Source of the DNA: Tubiluchus corallicola
Lineage: Eukaryota > Priapulida > Priapulimorpha > Priapulimorphida > Tubiluchidae
Assembly: GCA_030141605.1 (NCBI GenBank)
Contig: JAQGDQ010000280.1
Span: 57,510 to 121,509 of the forward strand
DNA length: 64,000 bases
Direction: 5' to 3'
The position numbers and the translations under genes are program-made. Numbering within the stretch: the stretch's first letter is position 1; each line of letters starts with the position of its first letter. The notes beneath the pieces are model-generated. The model had not been told where the DNA came from, did not search any database, and was given only the letters and a program-made list of their open reading frames with translations. Shown here in pieces: positions 1 through 12,629 of this stretch.

Positions 1-540
1 GTTACACGTATCATTTTTGTAAATGTACATGTCATTTGTTGGCCGTAATGACAATAAAACTACTACTATTACTAGATTATCCATACAAATGCTTCCAATG
101 TCAAGTAGCATAATTTGTACTACATCAAATGATAGATCTCGATGAGGCAAATTGAATGGTGTATTTAACAAGTATTTGATTGACTCTTGACCCACGAGTC
201 ACCAACAAAAAGTGACAAGTTTAGATTTCACTAAATTTTCAATGTCAAGCATGACCATACTTACATACAGAGTGTTAATTATTTTAAAAAAATATTTATC
301 TTTGTAAATATAAAACAAAAGCTCTCACATAAAGCAATTCCTGTCACAGAAGCAGAATCTCACCTCATTTTTTCTTACCTCAGTTTTTGACAGACACGGT
401 GTCACTAATTATTATCATTTCCTGCTTTCGATGTATTTCGAATCCAATTCAGTTTTTGACAGACACGGTGTCACTAATTATTATCATTTCCTGCATTCGA
501 TGTTTTTCGAATCCAATAAAGTCCATTGCAATGTTAAAAT
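1..540. other. Non-coding; possible LINE tail and a 69-bp tandem duplication
   Basis: The first 90 bases end in AATGACAATAAAA followed by a CTA/TTA-rich run, like the 3' end of a non-LTR element. From about 381 to 518 a 69-bp segment beginning CAGTTTTTGACAGACACGG occurs twice head to tail with two or three differences. No gene seen. Confidence 0.45.
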
Positions 541-683
541 TTATTCTGAACTCTTGCAATACAAACCTTCATCACAATTTTCTCCCGTGTAACCAAGTGT
601 GCAGTTGCAGTAAACAGGAAAATCCGAGTCTACACCATACTCACAATGTCCATAACTGCATGTAATTGGACACCTACGCAGCA
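541..683 (-). CDS. Terminal exon encoding an EGF-like module
   Basis: The exon follows a T-rich tract and TTTGCAG, starts in phase 1 and ends at TAA. It encodes a compact EGF pattern, C-P-I-T-C, YGHC, YCNC and GYTGENC, where the spacing of the last three cysteines and the GYTGxxC ending are diagnostic. After the module only about ten residues remain before the stop. Same strand and phase as the WSC exons, so it is assigned to the same gene. Confidence 0.6.
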
Positions 684-3600
684 CTGCAAAAAAAACGCCT
701 TGAACAAGCAACATGGTCATTTGGGAAAAATATGCAGGTCTGGCAAAATGCTAACACTGTGACAGGTAAAAACTGTTTTATTGACATCAGTAATGACTAC
801 AAGAATTATTGGGCGTTTTTTTTTATTTATTGTATGAAAGTCTTCTTGAAGTTAATTATGTACGTTAATGCTGAAGAATATATTAAATCACTTAAAGAAT
901 GTAGAGCAAATTGGGAAGTTCAGACAGACCTTAATAGAGCAAATCGAGCGGCTACTAGGGACCTACCAGAGGTATAATGACGGCATACTTCAAAGCGGTC
1001 CACTGTTGAAACTGTGGGTGTTTAAGGAGTTTCCAAGTGTGTACTTTTATAGGAATTCATTAAACAATACGCAAATGCTACCAGATATTGTATGTGGAAT
1101 GGTAGCGATGCCGTAAAGATTTCTTGTAAACAGCACAACTAAATTGCAATAATCGGCATTATTTAATATGAAAACAGAAAGAAAATTCTCGAAATGGTGA
1201 AATATCTGGGGTTTTGCAGCAGCAACAACAACAGCGACAACAACAACAACAATAACAACAACAACAACAACAATAACAACAACAGCAGCAGCAACAATAA
1301 CAACAACAACAACAACAACAAACAGCAGCAACAGCAGCAAGAATTGAAGCAATAAAAATCAAAATACAAAATTTAAATACAGACATCCTCAAAGCACACA
1401 TCCTGTGAAAAAACACAGGACAAGCCGTCGTCATATCCTGCGAGCTTAATTTCTGAGCCATTTATACACATTACAATTATCATTTAAAATTACACCACAT
1501 CTTGGTTAAAATCTCATAACTTCATAAACAGATCTAAATACAAGACAGAAGTTGCAAGCACATCACCGCCAAAACGTCTGTCCATTTAAAATGTTTTACT
1601 AATTGTTCTTAAAATTTATGTTACCCTTGTTAATAAGTCCGCCTTATTTGACTATTACTAGTGCTTAGTGATTGCCTAGTTACAAGTGTCTCACTGCTCA
1701 GCATATTACTGTTGTGAATAAATTTAGGAATATGTATTTTGGAAGATAATTGATGGAGTTATCAACTGAATTAGATTCAGTTGATAAATTCACGCCTCCC
1801 TGATTTCATGAAATAAATTTACACGGTTGACAGAGAAACTCACCCAGCTGGTAGTACGAATTTAATGCAATTGTCACACGTGTTATAGAAATGCAGGTGT
1901 CTTGTTTAAGAAAGACACTATTGTTTCAAATGGATACATGCAGAGTTAGGGCTATTTAAGAGAGGTTCTAGAGCGATTTAGATGTCGCGTAGAAGTGACT
2001 TTATGATAGCAGCCAAGGTCTCTATCAGTGCTCAGCGACATTAGAGAGATAAATCTGAAGATTTGCCGACGATGGTAGGAAGATCTCAAAAGACGATGGA
2101 ATTCAAGAGAACACATTACTGATTGTAAAATCAGAAGTCTCTTGACGGGAGGTAGCATCTGCAGCAGATGTTGCTGGATGTTGCCATATGGTGCAATATG
2201 AACGAAGGCCAGCTCTCAGAGATATAAATTCTGGTAAGATACTAGAGCTTTACACGCACAACGAAGGGGAGAGTCTGACTGTGGTAGCTGCCATCGTGTT
2301 GTGTCCGAGACAATCTTCTAGACGACAGAAGCAGCGTTTTAGCCCAGCGTGGATAGGATTCTACGTTCTCAGCCAAGACTGAGCACTGGTGCGACGAGGT
2401 CTCGATAAGCTATCAGGATTTGACCAAGTGTAAGGGTACATTGGTCAATCCACAAGTTAAGTGAATTCAACTTATTTGTATCTGAGTCCAACTCTATATA
2501 ACTGTAGCATTCACGTTGTGTTAAGCACCTTCAGTGCAGCATATTGAATCGTTATCAATTAAAGTGAATAGCATCTTCTCTGGAGCTATACTCTAGTTGT
2601 AAGCGCCCACCGGCGTATAAGGACAAATCGTGTAAAGTAAGCCAGAGTAGATAATGTGTAATTTGTGATCGAATAAAATCTGTTCACTTTAGTAACGCAG
2701 ATAACGAGTTCTTGTATGATTGAGAGCGTTCACAGTAAAGCACCACTAAATCCTAGACACGAACTTGAGATATTCGCATTGTACTAAAAGAAAGCTCAAT
2801 TGCGGGAGCAACGCTTGATAACTTGAGGGAAGAAGACCTCAACTCTCAACGCAAGATCGAAGTGATAGTCTGGAAGGACATCATCATTGCCTGATAGACT
2901 GAACTAAAGCCCTCGGAGTCAGGTGACTTAAAAGCGATCAATCACCTTATAGCGAATGGGAAGCGAATCTATATAATCTATAGAATCTAATACATCGATA
3001 AAATCTATACGATTAATTCATGATCACTCAATACGGCTAGATAAACTATACGATCAATCTATCGAGAATAAAAGGTCGTGATATTACAGCATTTATAGTT
3101 ATTTGTACAAGGGCATTTAAAAATAACAAAAATTCAAATTTGCATCAATCGATTCAAAAACAACTTTAACCATGCCTTACCACTGTGAGAGGTGTGTCCC
3201 AAATTACACCACAGCCAAGAAAAGTGGTAACAGATAGACAAACAAACGGAACACATACAAACACGCGCACGCACGCAAGTACGCACGCACTCACGCAATC
3301 ATACGCACACACGCACGCACGCACACACACACACACACACACGTACACTTTTTTCAACTGAATGACCATACTCCATTAGATACATACTCATCTAATACAA
3401 AATGCCATAAGTGTGGCATAATCTGGAACTTTCTAGGAAAAATAATAATTTCATTTTACTATGTTATCTACAGAAAAATACAAATAGGCACTGTGGTAAT
3501 TTAGAAACAACATTACTTTTGGGTTCGAAAACTGAGGACACCTAGGCAACAGTATAGTGGTCACAGGATGTTTTATTTTATTAATTAAGTAATCACTTTA

Positions 3601-6600
3601 GTTGCATAGCTTTTAGTCAGAAATGCCAAGGAAATTCCTAAGTAAAGACAACTAGAAAATGGTCTATTGATTGGCCGAAATAGTCCATTAAACCATCTGT
3701 TAACTAATTAGTTAATGTTTCCGTCATTCTGTTGTTAGAAATAATTCGGGGTAAAACTAAGAATTATTCGGGCGTTCATACTTCTTTAAGGTGTGAAATT
3801 CTTCAAGTTATTATCAAGATGAACAAATTGGAACCTTTAGACACACAACAAGAAAAACAACAATAACAAACGTACCGACCACGCTGAGGTTCAACAATGG
3901 GGTTGTGAATTTGGAGTACATATACGTGCAAGGGCAAGAGCCTACATGCAGTAGTAATTGATCTCAAAAATTAAAATGACGAACTAAAAATAAATACCAG
4001 TATCGATCTCAACGGCTGTGTAATTCCTTGTGACATTTCCTCCACACTTCTTGAAAGTTTTGTGACTGTGTGGACAGTTATCAGGACACAGGTCATCGTT
4101 TCTTTCGAGGTAATCTTCCATCTTTTGGCTTGCATTACCACACATGCAGTATGTTCCAGTCCCATTATAGAAATACGCCACAAATGTAAAATTTTGATCA
4201 CATTTTTGTTCGCACTGTTTCACTAAGGTATCAAAATCATTATTATACATAAGATCGGATGTATCATCAAATATAACTCCAGATTTGCCTTGATAGTAGC
4301 ATCCATGATAGCTATAGGAATGACCTGAAACACATAAGGGTGCTTTGCTGAATCAAAACATGTATACAAGTGTGGTCGAATACCGGTAGTACATCAGTTT
4401 TTGTTTTTGATCAGTGACCATAATTTTTTTTATTGATTAACCTCCATTTTCTCACAAGCACAAACTATAAATTTCAGTCAGTGAGTTTAGAAGTAAGCCT
4501 GCAAGCGAGTTAGCGGTGTCAAAGAGTATGCAGTATGTTATTTTCTGTTGATTTGTCATTATAATTGGATACCAGTAATAATGCACTCTTCTTGCAAGTG
4601 CCAACTAAGAGTAATCACACTCTTTACCAGCTACCTTCTCACCCATCTACTTTTTCGCCTCTCTACGTTTTCGCCAGTCTACCTTCTCGCCAGTTTATCT
4701 TTTCGCCAACTTACCTTCTGACCAGTCTACTTTCTCACCAGTCTACCTTTTTGCAAGTCTACCTTCTCACCAATCTACCTTCTCGTCAGTCTACTTTTCC
4801 GCATGTCTACCTTCTCACCTATCTACCTTCTCGTCAGTCTACCTTTTCGCCAGTCTACCTTTTCGCCAGTCTACCTTCTCGCCAATCTACTTTCTCGCCA
4901 TACAGTGCCTACAGTGAGAGCAAATGTAGTCTACTTAACTTTGTAAAATGAGTGTTTCAAAGTCACGTTGAAACCATTACTCATAAAAGAAGCGTCACCT
5001 ACTAGGATGGTGCCCAGTGCAACGACTGTACGATCAATTCTCTATCTAATGATGTGCCTCCCAGCCACCACCGCCATAGGGTCGCACCCATGTCGGTATC
5101 GTTCTTTTACTTATGTAGAAGATATCAACATGGTTTCCTTTCTGAACGGAAGCCGTAAATCATACAGAAAGGTACAATATATCATTGGATTTGCACTGAA
5201 ACGTAGGGTCTGATGCACTGCGTTAAAGTCGCGAACCGAGTTTCGTTTTGCCACAATTGTCGCTTGTTTCTCTTGTACAAACAACCTTGATTAATTTTTC
5301 AAAATTGATTTTGAAATTCGTTCAATTGCGCAACTCCGAGAGCTTAGGTCAAGTTGATAGGGCTATGATAATGTCCCATACAACTGAAACCACGAAATAT
5401 TGCGTTGTGAGTATAGATCCTTTTCTCTCGAATTATCAAGCTGGCTCCCGCAATGAGCCTTACAGTGTGAATCTATCGAGTTCGATCAAGGATTTAGTGT
5501 CTTCACGATTGTGAGCCTTGAGTAACGCTTTGAACATTAAACAACTCGATATTTACGTTAAATTGAAGAATGGTTTATTGTAATTAAATTTACAATGCAG
5601 ATCAAAGTTCTAAGATAAGTACAAAGCTTTTCATATGCGCTTGCAATTAACGCTCTAATCCAAAGAGATAATTCCAATCACAAACTACTTCCCAAGTTGT
5701 AATGTTTGCACTTATGGTGCTAAAGTTACTCTGTTATTACAATCCACATAAACTGTTACAGCATCAGAGAATAAAGTAAAACTACTTAACTTGAGGACTG
5801 GCCAACCTAACAATCGTTATTGGCCAGATCCTGATTCCTGAAAGAGACTTCTCAGCATCGAAGATTTGTCGAAGCAAATGACGCAGTTATATTACTACGC
5901 TGAGCTAAAGATATGTCTTCTAAAAAGATCGTCTCGTAGAAGTAAACGGCAACACTCCTCTGCAATTCAGCAACTACTCTATCTGACTCTGTGCGCGTGT
6001 GTGACTGAACTCTGAACTCTCACTCTCCTTATGAAGCAAAAGTCATTAAGCTAGGTATTGCGTCGAAGTCATCCGGTATTGCACCATCTGACCTCCCGCA
6101 GATGACATCCGTGATTCACCAGGTAATTTAAATTACTAGAGGTCGTAACCCTATCACCTTAGACATTGAAATATTGCTTGATAGGTTAAGTTAACTATCA
6201 GTAAATGACTTGTACTGACTCTAACAATGTAACATCCTGACTTATCCATCTGCAAATTGCCAGCGCAGGGCGCATTTTTATGTACGCTAAATGGTACCTT
6301 GACTCTTTAAGTAGTCGGTGTGTCTTTTAATCTTCTACTTTCCCGTTCACCAACCTCTGACACCTGACTCATTAAACTCAAGGTACAAGCTGAGTGAGTA
6401 AGTTATAATCAAATTGCATGGTCTTCGTTATCAGACCAAGGAGGAGTATATTATCTCCGAAATCTTATAATTTAATTCTTCCAATTAATTTCCAATTAAT
6501 TTCTCGTTCTAAATTTGATTCACAACACACTACTGCAAAAAATAGAATTCCTGGTTGAAAATTGTAGTTCAGGATCTCCTGTTATTTTCGTTCTGTGTTG

Positions 6601-9600
6601 TTTATAGTTTCAGAGATACGCATCTTTTTGGAATAACTCAAAAACTAGACAGTGCTACTTGACCGAATTTGGTGTACTTGTAGCTAGGATAGAGTTAGCT
6701 TACAATTTCGGGTCGTGAGTTCTATGCATACGCGCCACTAGAGGTTAAAAAATTGGACGCACAAGCGGCTAGGGGCTCTGAAGGAATTTTCCTGTATTTG
6801 ATGACATTTTGAAGGCTTGAAATGAGATCTAAATTCTGGTACATAGACTTCCTCAAACGTGAAAATTCCGCTTTGATAAATATATTTTACGTACATTTAC
6901 CTAGGTAATATTCATTGTATTCTATTGCACTAGTCATATATTTTAAAATCAAGTTCGTAATACACTGCAATGCGGATGACCCATTACTTAAGCTTAATTT
7001 ATTTGGTATCAAATTTTATCTACCCAGCAAAATGCCGATAGTCAAACATAAAACTGATTGTTAAGTCGACAGCCCACCCACTGTTCGTACAAAATTTAAT
7101 AAGTTTGCATGTGTGCTAATTTTTCCCACCAGACACTCTCGGCCACACATGCGTTTTATTGCATTCGAGACCATTTTGCAGTTGCTAGAAGCTATTTCCT
7201 CAGGTAAGTACACTAGTTTAAAACTCATTATGTCACAACAAACTTGTGACTCATAATTTCCCTGCTACAGTGAAGGGATTATTATTATTATTATAATTCT
7301 TTATTTAAAATTTAAAATTGTACGCATATACAAATATTTACGTAAAATACACACAGTGACCCTCTATTTGCAAGGCATGGTTAAGAAAACTTTCTAAATA
7401 AAATAGCTGTTATATTCGTAAGACTTTTAAATTCCAATAAAACAATATACCAAAAAAATAATAACTAAAATCAAATAGTACCAGTTTACACAAAACGACC
7501 TGTATAATATAAAAGTGACAGATATAATATAAATGTTTAATATTTTATACTAAAGTTTGTAAAAACGAATCACAAACTAACTCAGTGAAAGCAACTAGCA
7601 AGTTTTTGTCGCGAGAGGTATAAATTTTACTAATGTTATTAAATTGTAGGCTATTTGCGAGCGCTAATCTTTTATTTTAGTCGACCAAAGTACAATTAAA
7701 AAGCAAATGTTCAACTGTTTGTGCTTCCTCTGAACATATACAGGCATTTTCATGTAGGTATCCAATTTTAAAAAGAAAATCTTTAAAGTTACTTTGTCCT
7801 AGTAAAAAGCTACAAGATAGTTTTTCTAGCCTTCTGCTACCTGTATGAAAAGAATGTCTACTGGAGTTAAAAATACATTTTCGGGAAGAATAGATAACTC
7901 CTGGCATTGGTAGCGAGTACGGCATCTGTTTTTCCATAGTTGTGATATAAAATGCTCAATATCCTGTTTTTTGTACTCAAGCGGTATATTACCGTAATCA
8001 ATAGTACGTGAATCATAATTTTTACATAATTTTAAATATTGACCACTAGAAGCCAGTAATTCTCGAATGAAATGTCTATGACCGATTGTGGTATCACGAC
8101 TAATCTCTATTACATGACTTTTGACTAAGTCTGAATCCGACATTGCTAGATATTTTAGCATAAATTTTGCTGTGATTCCCTTAAACAAAATATCAAGTGG
8201 GGGTAGCCCACAAATTAACTCTAGTTTGTCTTTTATTGGTGAAAGTGACAACCAGTAGCAGTTTTCATAACGTCATACAACAGATCGTCAAACAATGGGT
8301 GCTTTCTTACCATCCAGGCAGGAGCAGCATACATTATAATCGGTAAAACTAAGTCTTAAATAGAGCAATGATAACATTGAGATTGAAACCTTTATACAGC
8401 ATACTCTTACGCTTAATTGATATACACCTATTCCAAGCTTGTCTTCTAACCTTATTTACATGATTTTCAAATGACAAATTACTGTCGATTGTAACTCCTA
8501 AAACTTTACTACTTTGCACGTAACTAACATCATTGGTTCCAAATTTTAAGCAGTCATTTAAATCATGAAGGCCAAATGAAATTATTTCAGTTTTTCCTTG
8601 CGAGCAATTTAGTATCTGCAGCCATGTAAAACACCAATTATAGAGTTTATCACAGCACAGCTGACTAGTTCTAAGCGTTTCATTTTCGGAAGAACAAGCT
8701 ACAAGTATTGTTCCGTCATCTGCATATTTAAAATTATTAGTATTTGATATTGCTAAGATTTCGTCAAACATATCGGACACATAAAAATTAAATAGCACGG
8801 GGGGATGACTGACCCCTGTGGCAGACCTGTCTTACAACAGTATTCCTGAGAAGTGTAGTTATTGACCTTGATGCGCACATTCCTTTCATATAGAAAAGTC
8901 TTAATAAGACCCAGAATTCTACCTTTAAAGCCGGTCTCATATAGCTTAAACAGTAGACCATCCAACCAGACGCTGTCAAAAGCGCGCTGGAAATCACAGC
9001 AGATAGACAGACAGACGTCATTTTGTAGTAAATGCTTTTGAATATTTGATATTAAGCGAATCAAATAGCGACCAGTATTGCGACCTGCCATGAAACCTTC
9101 CTGCACTTCGTCTATAAGATCATTTTCAGATATGTAAGTTCTCAATCGATTTGACAGTGAACTTTCAGCAAATTTGCCAAAATAGGATGAGAGAGTCAGG
9201 GGTCGAAAGCTACCAGGATCCGTATAATTTGTTTTGCCTTCCTTTTTAATGAATATTACATTGGATTCACGACAAACCCACTTGCTTTTACTTAAACAAA
9301 GATTGCACAAGTATAGAAAAACCGCCTTGGCCCAGAAGCCACGGTGTTTAACCATCAGTGGATGAAAGCCATCGCAGTCGGTGCTTTTACCCTGCGTTTT
9401 TTGTAAAGTTACAGTTTATAGCAAGGGGCACCATGGCTCTATAATCATAGCGAGAAACTTCCCCCTCTACTTGCTGCTGCCAAACATAATCAAAATTTGC
9501 ACCGCTTACGTGATCTCCACTTAAAAATTTTTGTATAGTACCTCACAAATATCTTGATTTTCGCTATATATATTTCCTTCATATTTTAGCATGCCGATAA

Positions 9601-11617
9601 CTGACTTTGCTCTACCAGTAAATATTTTCTTATATTCTCTCCAGAATGCATATATTTTCTCCTTGCAGAAAACAATAAGTTTGATGAAGAACTTCGCACT
9701 GCTGCTGATAACTGGCTTTATAAAAAGTTTGTCAACTTAAATGTTCGTAAAAGTGACGGGAGGGGGGGGGGGGGCAGAACCCTAGGGCCCACCCCTAACT
9801 GCAGAAGTGCAATTACAGTTAGCTAAAAACTGACTAGACAACGGAAATCGATAAGAGAATCGACACAAGATAAGTGACATACATAAACATAAGTTCACTA
9901 TCAGCTGCAAATCAGCTGACTACTCGGGGATTGCGCAAACAAACAAGAGGTTGATGTGTGTCTTGGTTTATTTAGCCATAAAAAATTCTTTAAAGATTTT
10001 GTGGACGCACGTGCGTCAATGCGTCCGTCTGCCGGCGCTCATGGTTCTATGACACAGATGCCCTGAAAATATGTTCATTTTTGATAAAGTATTTACTCCT
10101 AAAGGAAGCACCACCTATCCAAACGAAAAAAAGTAAGTAAAGTACTATGTCTTGGCTATAGATACTCTGTTCTGTTTTGACGAGCTCTGAACCGTTTTAC
10201 AAGGCATCAAATATGCAATATTGTTCATACAATACTTGGCGCTCTGTGAACGGTAGATATAAGTCTTACAGAGGCGTGCCATATATCATTGAATTCGCAA
10301 TGAAATGTAGAATACGACGCTAAACATGTTTTTCTCTTTTTTGTTTACCCGTACACTCACAAAACACATGACTCGCTTGGTTGTACTGTTTCTATTATCA
10401 ACTGGCAAAATGACAAAATGGCAAAAGGTGCACTGGCGAAGTGTACTCGCAATTTTGGGGCAATGTATCTGGATCTACGTTTTATAGCCAATCGAATGTA
10501 TTGAACACCCCTGTACGACTTACAGCTTCGTTTAAAGGGAACAAATTCAGTTTTTGGTATCTGCCCATATTTTTGTTTAGACGAGGTTTGACGGTCCTTG
10601 GCTACCTGCCTACACAGTAATATTCTCTGCGTAATCTCAAAGATACGCATTAGTTGTACTTATGAAACTCTTTTTGTTCAGCTCTTTAAAAACTGACCTG
10701 TAAACGTGAACCAAATGCTCGTGCAGCTATTTGAAATACAGTCAACATCGGGTATCAGGTACTCGCTTATAAGGGACAATCGCTTATAAGGGACCACCAA
10801 CACCGGTCCCGATTTTTCGCAACGTTTTTATGTAAAAATCTTCGCATATAAAGTTCGCAGATATAAGGGACTTCAAATATATCTTCAGATACCGCGTAAT
10901 AGAAACCCAAGTAAATTACCTCGCATATAAGGGACCCTATGATCAAAGATTTTTTACATCCTAAAAAGCCTATGCCAGGACCCCTCGTGGGCCCGGCTGT
11001 ATTCCCTTGGACTAAGGTCGGGACTTATGGCTGTAATGATGTGAGTAACTAGATGAAAATATAAAAAAGCGGCTCAAGCGAAATTGATCGTTTTTTAGCT
11101 TCAATTTTTTGCAAACTCAGCCTTCGAACAGCTCGGTTTCCGCTATTCAACTTCGGCTATAACGGACATCGGATATAAGGGACGATTTTTCCGGTCCGGA
11201 GGTGTCCCTTATATCCGAGGTTGACTGAACTACAGAAACTACTATAACAACACAAATAGTTCGTACAGAAAATGGTTTCTGGTGTGCACTAACCTATTTT
11301 ATAGAGGCTGGCAAACGTGACGTTAACTTCCGTTCCACAGTAACGTCTCCCTTTGTCACATAAAGAACAAAATGACTGGTCACTCACGGTCTCCGGTGAA
11401 AAATTACTAATGTCACTGCACCAGCATTGTATCGTATCACTTTTTTCAAATGGAGTCCAAAGGCTCTTGTAAATGTAACCCTCCCGAGTGGGGTTGTAGT
11501 GTCCCCAGCAAAAAAACGTACAGTTAAAGACAAAAACTCCACTAAAAATCCAGCTTGCCTGTGGTGTAAACAAATTCATTTCGTAGCAACCAATATACTC
11601 ATTTTTTTGAGTACGTG
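541..11617 (-). CDS. WSC-WSC-EGF domain protein, 3' part of gene (5' end not found)
   Basis: Three exons were assembled by hand in transcript order: 11617-11294, 4324-3998 and 683-541 (TAA at 543-541). All junctions are phase 1 with AG acceptors and GT donors (GTTAGT after 11294, GTATTT after 3998). The first two exons each encode one WSC-type module with the eight-cysteine pattern; the last encodes an EGF-like module and the stop. WSC domains are carbohydrate-binding cysteine-rich modules of extracellular or membrane proteins, so a secreted or cell-surface product is likely. No signal peptide, start codon or membrane segment was found; upstream exons are expected between 11.6 and 15 kb but I could not identify them. 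Joining the three exons into one transcript is inference from strand, order and matching phase. If the donor after 3998 is not used, the second WSC exon would end at a stop at 3986-3984. Confidence 0.6.
1216..1342. repeat. (ACA)n/(GCA)n trinucleotide tract
   Basis: Mixed AAC/AGC trinucleotide microsatellite. It produces long leucine, valine and cysteine runs on the minus strand that are not genes. Confidence 0.9.
1345..3260. other. No gene recognised; possible old retroelement remnant
   Basis: No reading frame here resembles a gene. A TATATAA near 2495 followed by AATAAAATC at about 2673 could be the promoter and polyadenylation signal of an LTR, but no second copy, primer site or coding region was found. 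Confidence 0.25.
3265..3343. repeat. (AC)n-rich microsatellite
   Basis: Interrupted ACGC/AC dinucleotide tract ending in a pure AC run. Confidence 0.85.
3998..4324 (-). CDS. Exon encoding WSC-type module 2
   Basis: Phase 1-1 exon of 327 nt beginning after TTTCAG. The order is HGCYYQ, QCEQKC, YCMCG, LCPDNCP, KCGG, which is the eight-cysteine WSC pattern. Sequons NFT, NGT, NAS, NVT and NYT make it heavily glycosylatable. The chosen 3' boundary is GTATTT; reading through it instead gives GIYF and a TAG stop, so a shorter isoform without the EGF module is possible. Confidence 0.75.
4625..4905. repeat. Degenerate minisatellite, about 16-bp unit
   Basis: Repeated AGTCTACCTTYTCGCC-like units, about 17 copies, which give an artificial Ser/Pro/Thr-rich reading frame. 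Confidence 0.8.
5143..5211 (+). repeat. Dispersed repeat with coding-like conservation (copy 1 of 3)
   Basis: Its plus-strand translation includes NGSRKSYRKVQYIIGFALK. Related copies lie at 10248-10321 (+) and 10471-10533 (-). The family is unidentified. Confidence 0.5.
5220..7277. other. No gene recognised
   Basis: About 2 kb of AT-rich intronic sequence between the second and first WSC exons. No frame shows a known domain, and no obvious terminal repeats were found. Confidence 0.4.
7278..9720 (-). mobile_element. Non-LTR retrotransposon (jockey/CR1-like), 5'-truncated and broken
   Basis: Minus-strand reverse transcriptase remains. Motifs in order are SFRPLTLSSYFGKFAE, EVQEGFMAGRNTG, CCDFQRAFDSVW, GLPQGS, KYADD and LGVTIDSNLSFENHV, which are standard reverse transcriptase blocks of LINE elements. 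The frame changes near 8790, between GLPQGS and the YADD block, and further breaks separate a C-terminal part at 8251-7680. Upstream sequence to about 9700 still encodes linker-like protein (REYKKIFTGRAKSVIGMLKYE, in part). The 3' end is marked by a (TAA)n tail at 7278-7293. It lacks an intact endonuclease domain in the window and is dead. Clade assignment needs a tree. Confidence 0.85.
9757..9776. repeat. Poly-G tract
   Basis: Run of G interrupted by one A, next to the 5' edge of the retrotransposon. Assembly length here may be unreliable. Confidence 0.8.
10248..10546. repeat. Inverted pair of the dispersed coding-like repeat (copies 2 and 3)
   Basis: Plus copy at 10248-10321 (RYKSYRGVPYIIEFAMK) and minus copy at 10471-10533 (CKSYRGVQYIRLAIKRRSR) face each other. 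The peptide similarity to the copy near 5.15 kb is stronger than expected for random drift. Confidence 0.5.
10739..11227. mobile_element. pogo/Tigger-like MITE 1
   Basis: Terminal inverted repeats CAGTCAACATCGGGTAT and, on the other strand, CAGTCAACCTCGGATAT bound about 490 bp. A TA precedes the left end; the right flank is AA, probably mutated. Inside are repeated CGCTTATAAGGGAC-type sequences. No transposase ORF. Confidence 0.75.
11294..11617 (-). CDS. Exon encoding WSC-type module 1
   Basis: Phase 1-1 exon of 324 nt. It starts after a TTTTCAG acceptor and ends before GTTAGT. The translation has the WSC opening EYIGCYEM, then cysteines in FNC, FFC, the CWC pair, FCSLC and YCG, giving the eight cysteines of the domain, and ends in FASLYKI. 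Two N-glycosylation sequons (NCT and NVT) are visible. The symmetrical phase is typical of modules spread by exon shuffling. Confidence 0.75.
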
Positions 11618-11960
11618 CTGAAAATAATGACGGTAAAGTTAGTGCACACTATCATTGATATCTTCATCATCTTACAATTTCTACTTTTCCTGTAAACAAT
11701 ACTTTTTTAACCAACAGTGTTCAACGTGTCTAGCAGGCATTCGTAATTTTGACAGTACAATATCGAGAGAAATGATATGACGAACTGTACCTGCACCTTT
11801 ATTCCTGTTTTTGCAGGGTTGAATTAGGCGTGTTGATGCCCTAATCAAAAGCATATCACCTAGTACCTGTGTTCCAGCTCTCTCGTTTGCCCCGCGTCAC
11901 TACGTGCACGTCGACGTGCACTCAAAGCATATGTACCGTATGATACAAAATATGTGACAT
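11618..11960. other. No feature recognised
   Basis: Presumed intronic sequence upstream of WSC exon 1. No coding exon was identified. Confidence 0.3.
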
Positions 11961-11982
11961 TATGTATAAAACATTGAGCTTT

Positions 11983-12007
11983 TTATTGTTGTTGTTGTTG
12001 TTGTTAT

Positions 12008-12044
<37 letters not shown>

Positions 12045-12128
12045 ACTGCTGCTGTTGCTGTTGTTTGTTGCTGTTGTTGTTGTTGCTGCTGTTGCTGTTG
12101 TTGTTGTTGCTGTTGTTGTTATTGTTGC

Positions 12129-12192
<64 letters not shown>

Positions 12193-12193
12193 G
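11983..12193. repeat. (TTG)n/(CTG)n trinucleotide tract
   Basis: Interrupted TTG/CTG repeat becoming pure TTG over the last 70 bases. Source of artificial poly-Leu/poly-Val frames. Confidence 0.9.
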
Positions 12194-12587
12194 AAAATTA
12201 CTGCTTAGCCTACCACTCCCCAGGCTAAGCCTAAACATACACATATCAATAGCATCAGCACACGCTGTCTGGGTTTTCCTTATACATCAAAACTCGTGGC
12301 TTTTACTAAATTACAGCAAATATACAAATGCAACATATTTGATTACACACGTAATTACAGGTTTACGTTTCCCAGAAATAGTTATAAAAACCTGGTTCAC
12401 TAGAAAGCAAGCTTTGAAATTGCGATGCCAAGCGATACACATAGTTCCAGTAGGCCTTTATTTCTTATCAGGACCTATTTCAGGGGGGGAGGGGTAGGTA
12501 TACTTCCCCGGGGCCTCACCTTCCAGGGGGGCCTCGTGCAAAGTAACATTTTTTTGCTTTATGCGAACATACTGCCTCCTCTCCCAC

Positions 12588-12591
<4 letters not shown>

Positions 12592-12628
<37 letters not shown>
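12592..12628. repeat. (TC)n microsatellite
   Basis: Pure CT dinucleotide run. The surrounding 12480-12770 stretch is GC-rich and includes a poly-C at about 12697, in contrast to the AT-rich neighbourhood. The GGGGCCTC-like ends on both sides (around 12510 and 12745) suggest a small inverted-repeat insertion, not proven. Confidence 0.7.

Positions 12629-12629
<1 letters not shown>

Noticed and set aside
666-977. 103-codon plus-strand frame
   Set aside because: No domain; its start lies over the EGF exon acceptor region on the opposite strand.
1940-2700. LTR retrotransposon
   Set aside because: Promoter-like and polyadenylation-like sequences occur but there is no LTR pair, primer site or coding region.
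10357-10650. 97-codon minus-strand frame as a gene
   Set aside because: Only the KSYRGVQYI segment is conserved and it is a dispersed repeat.
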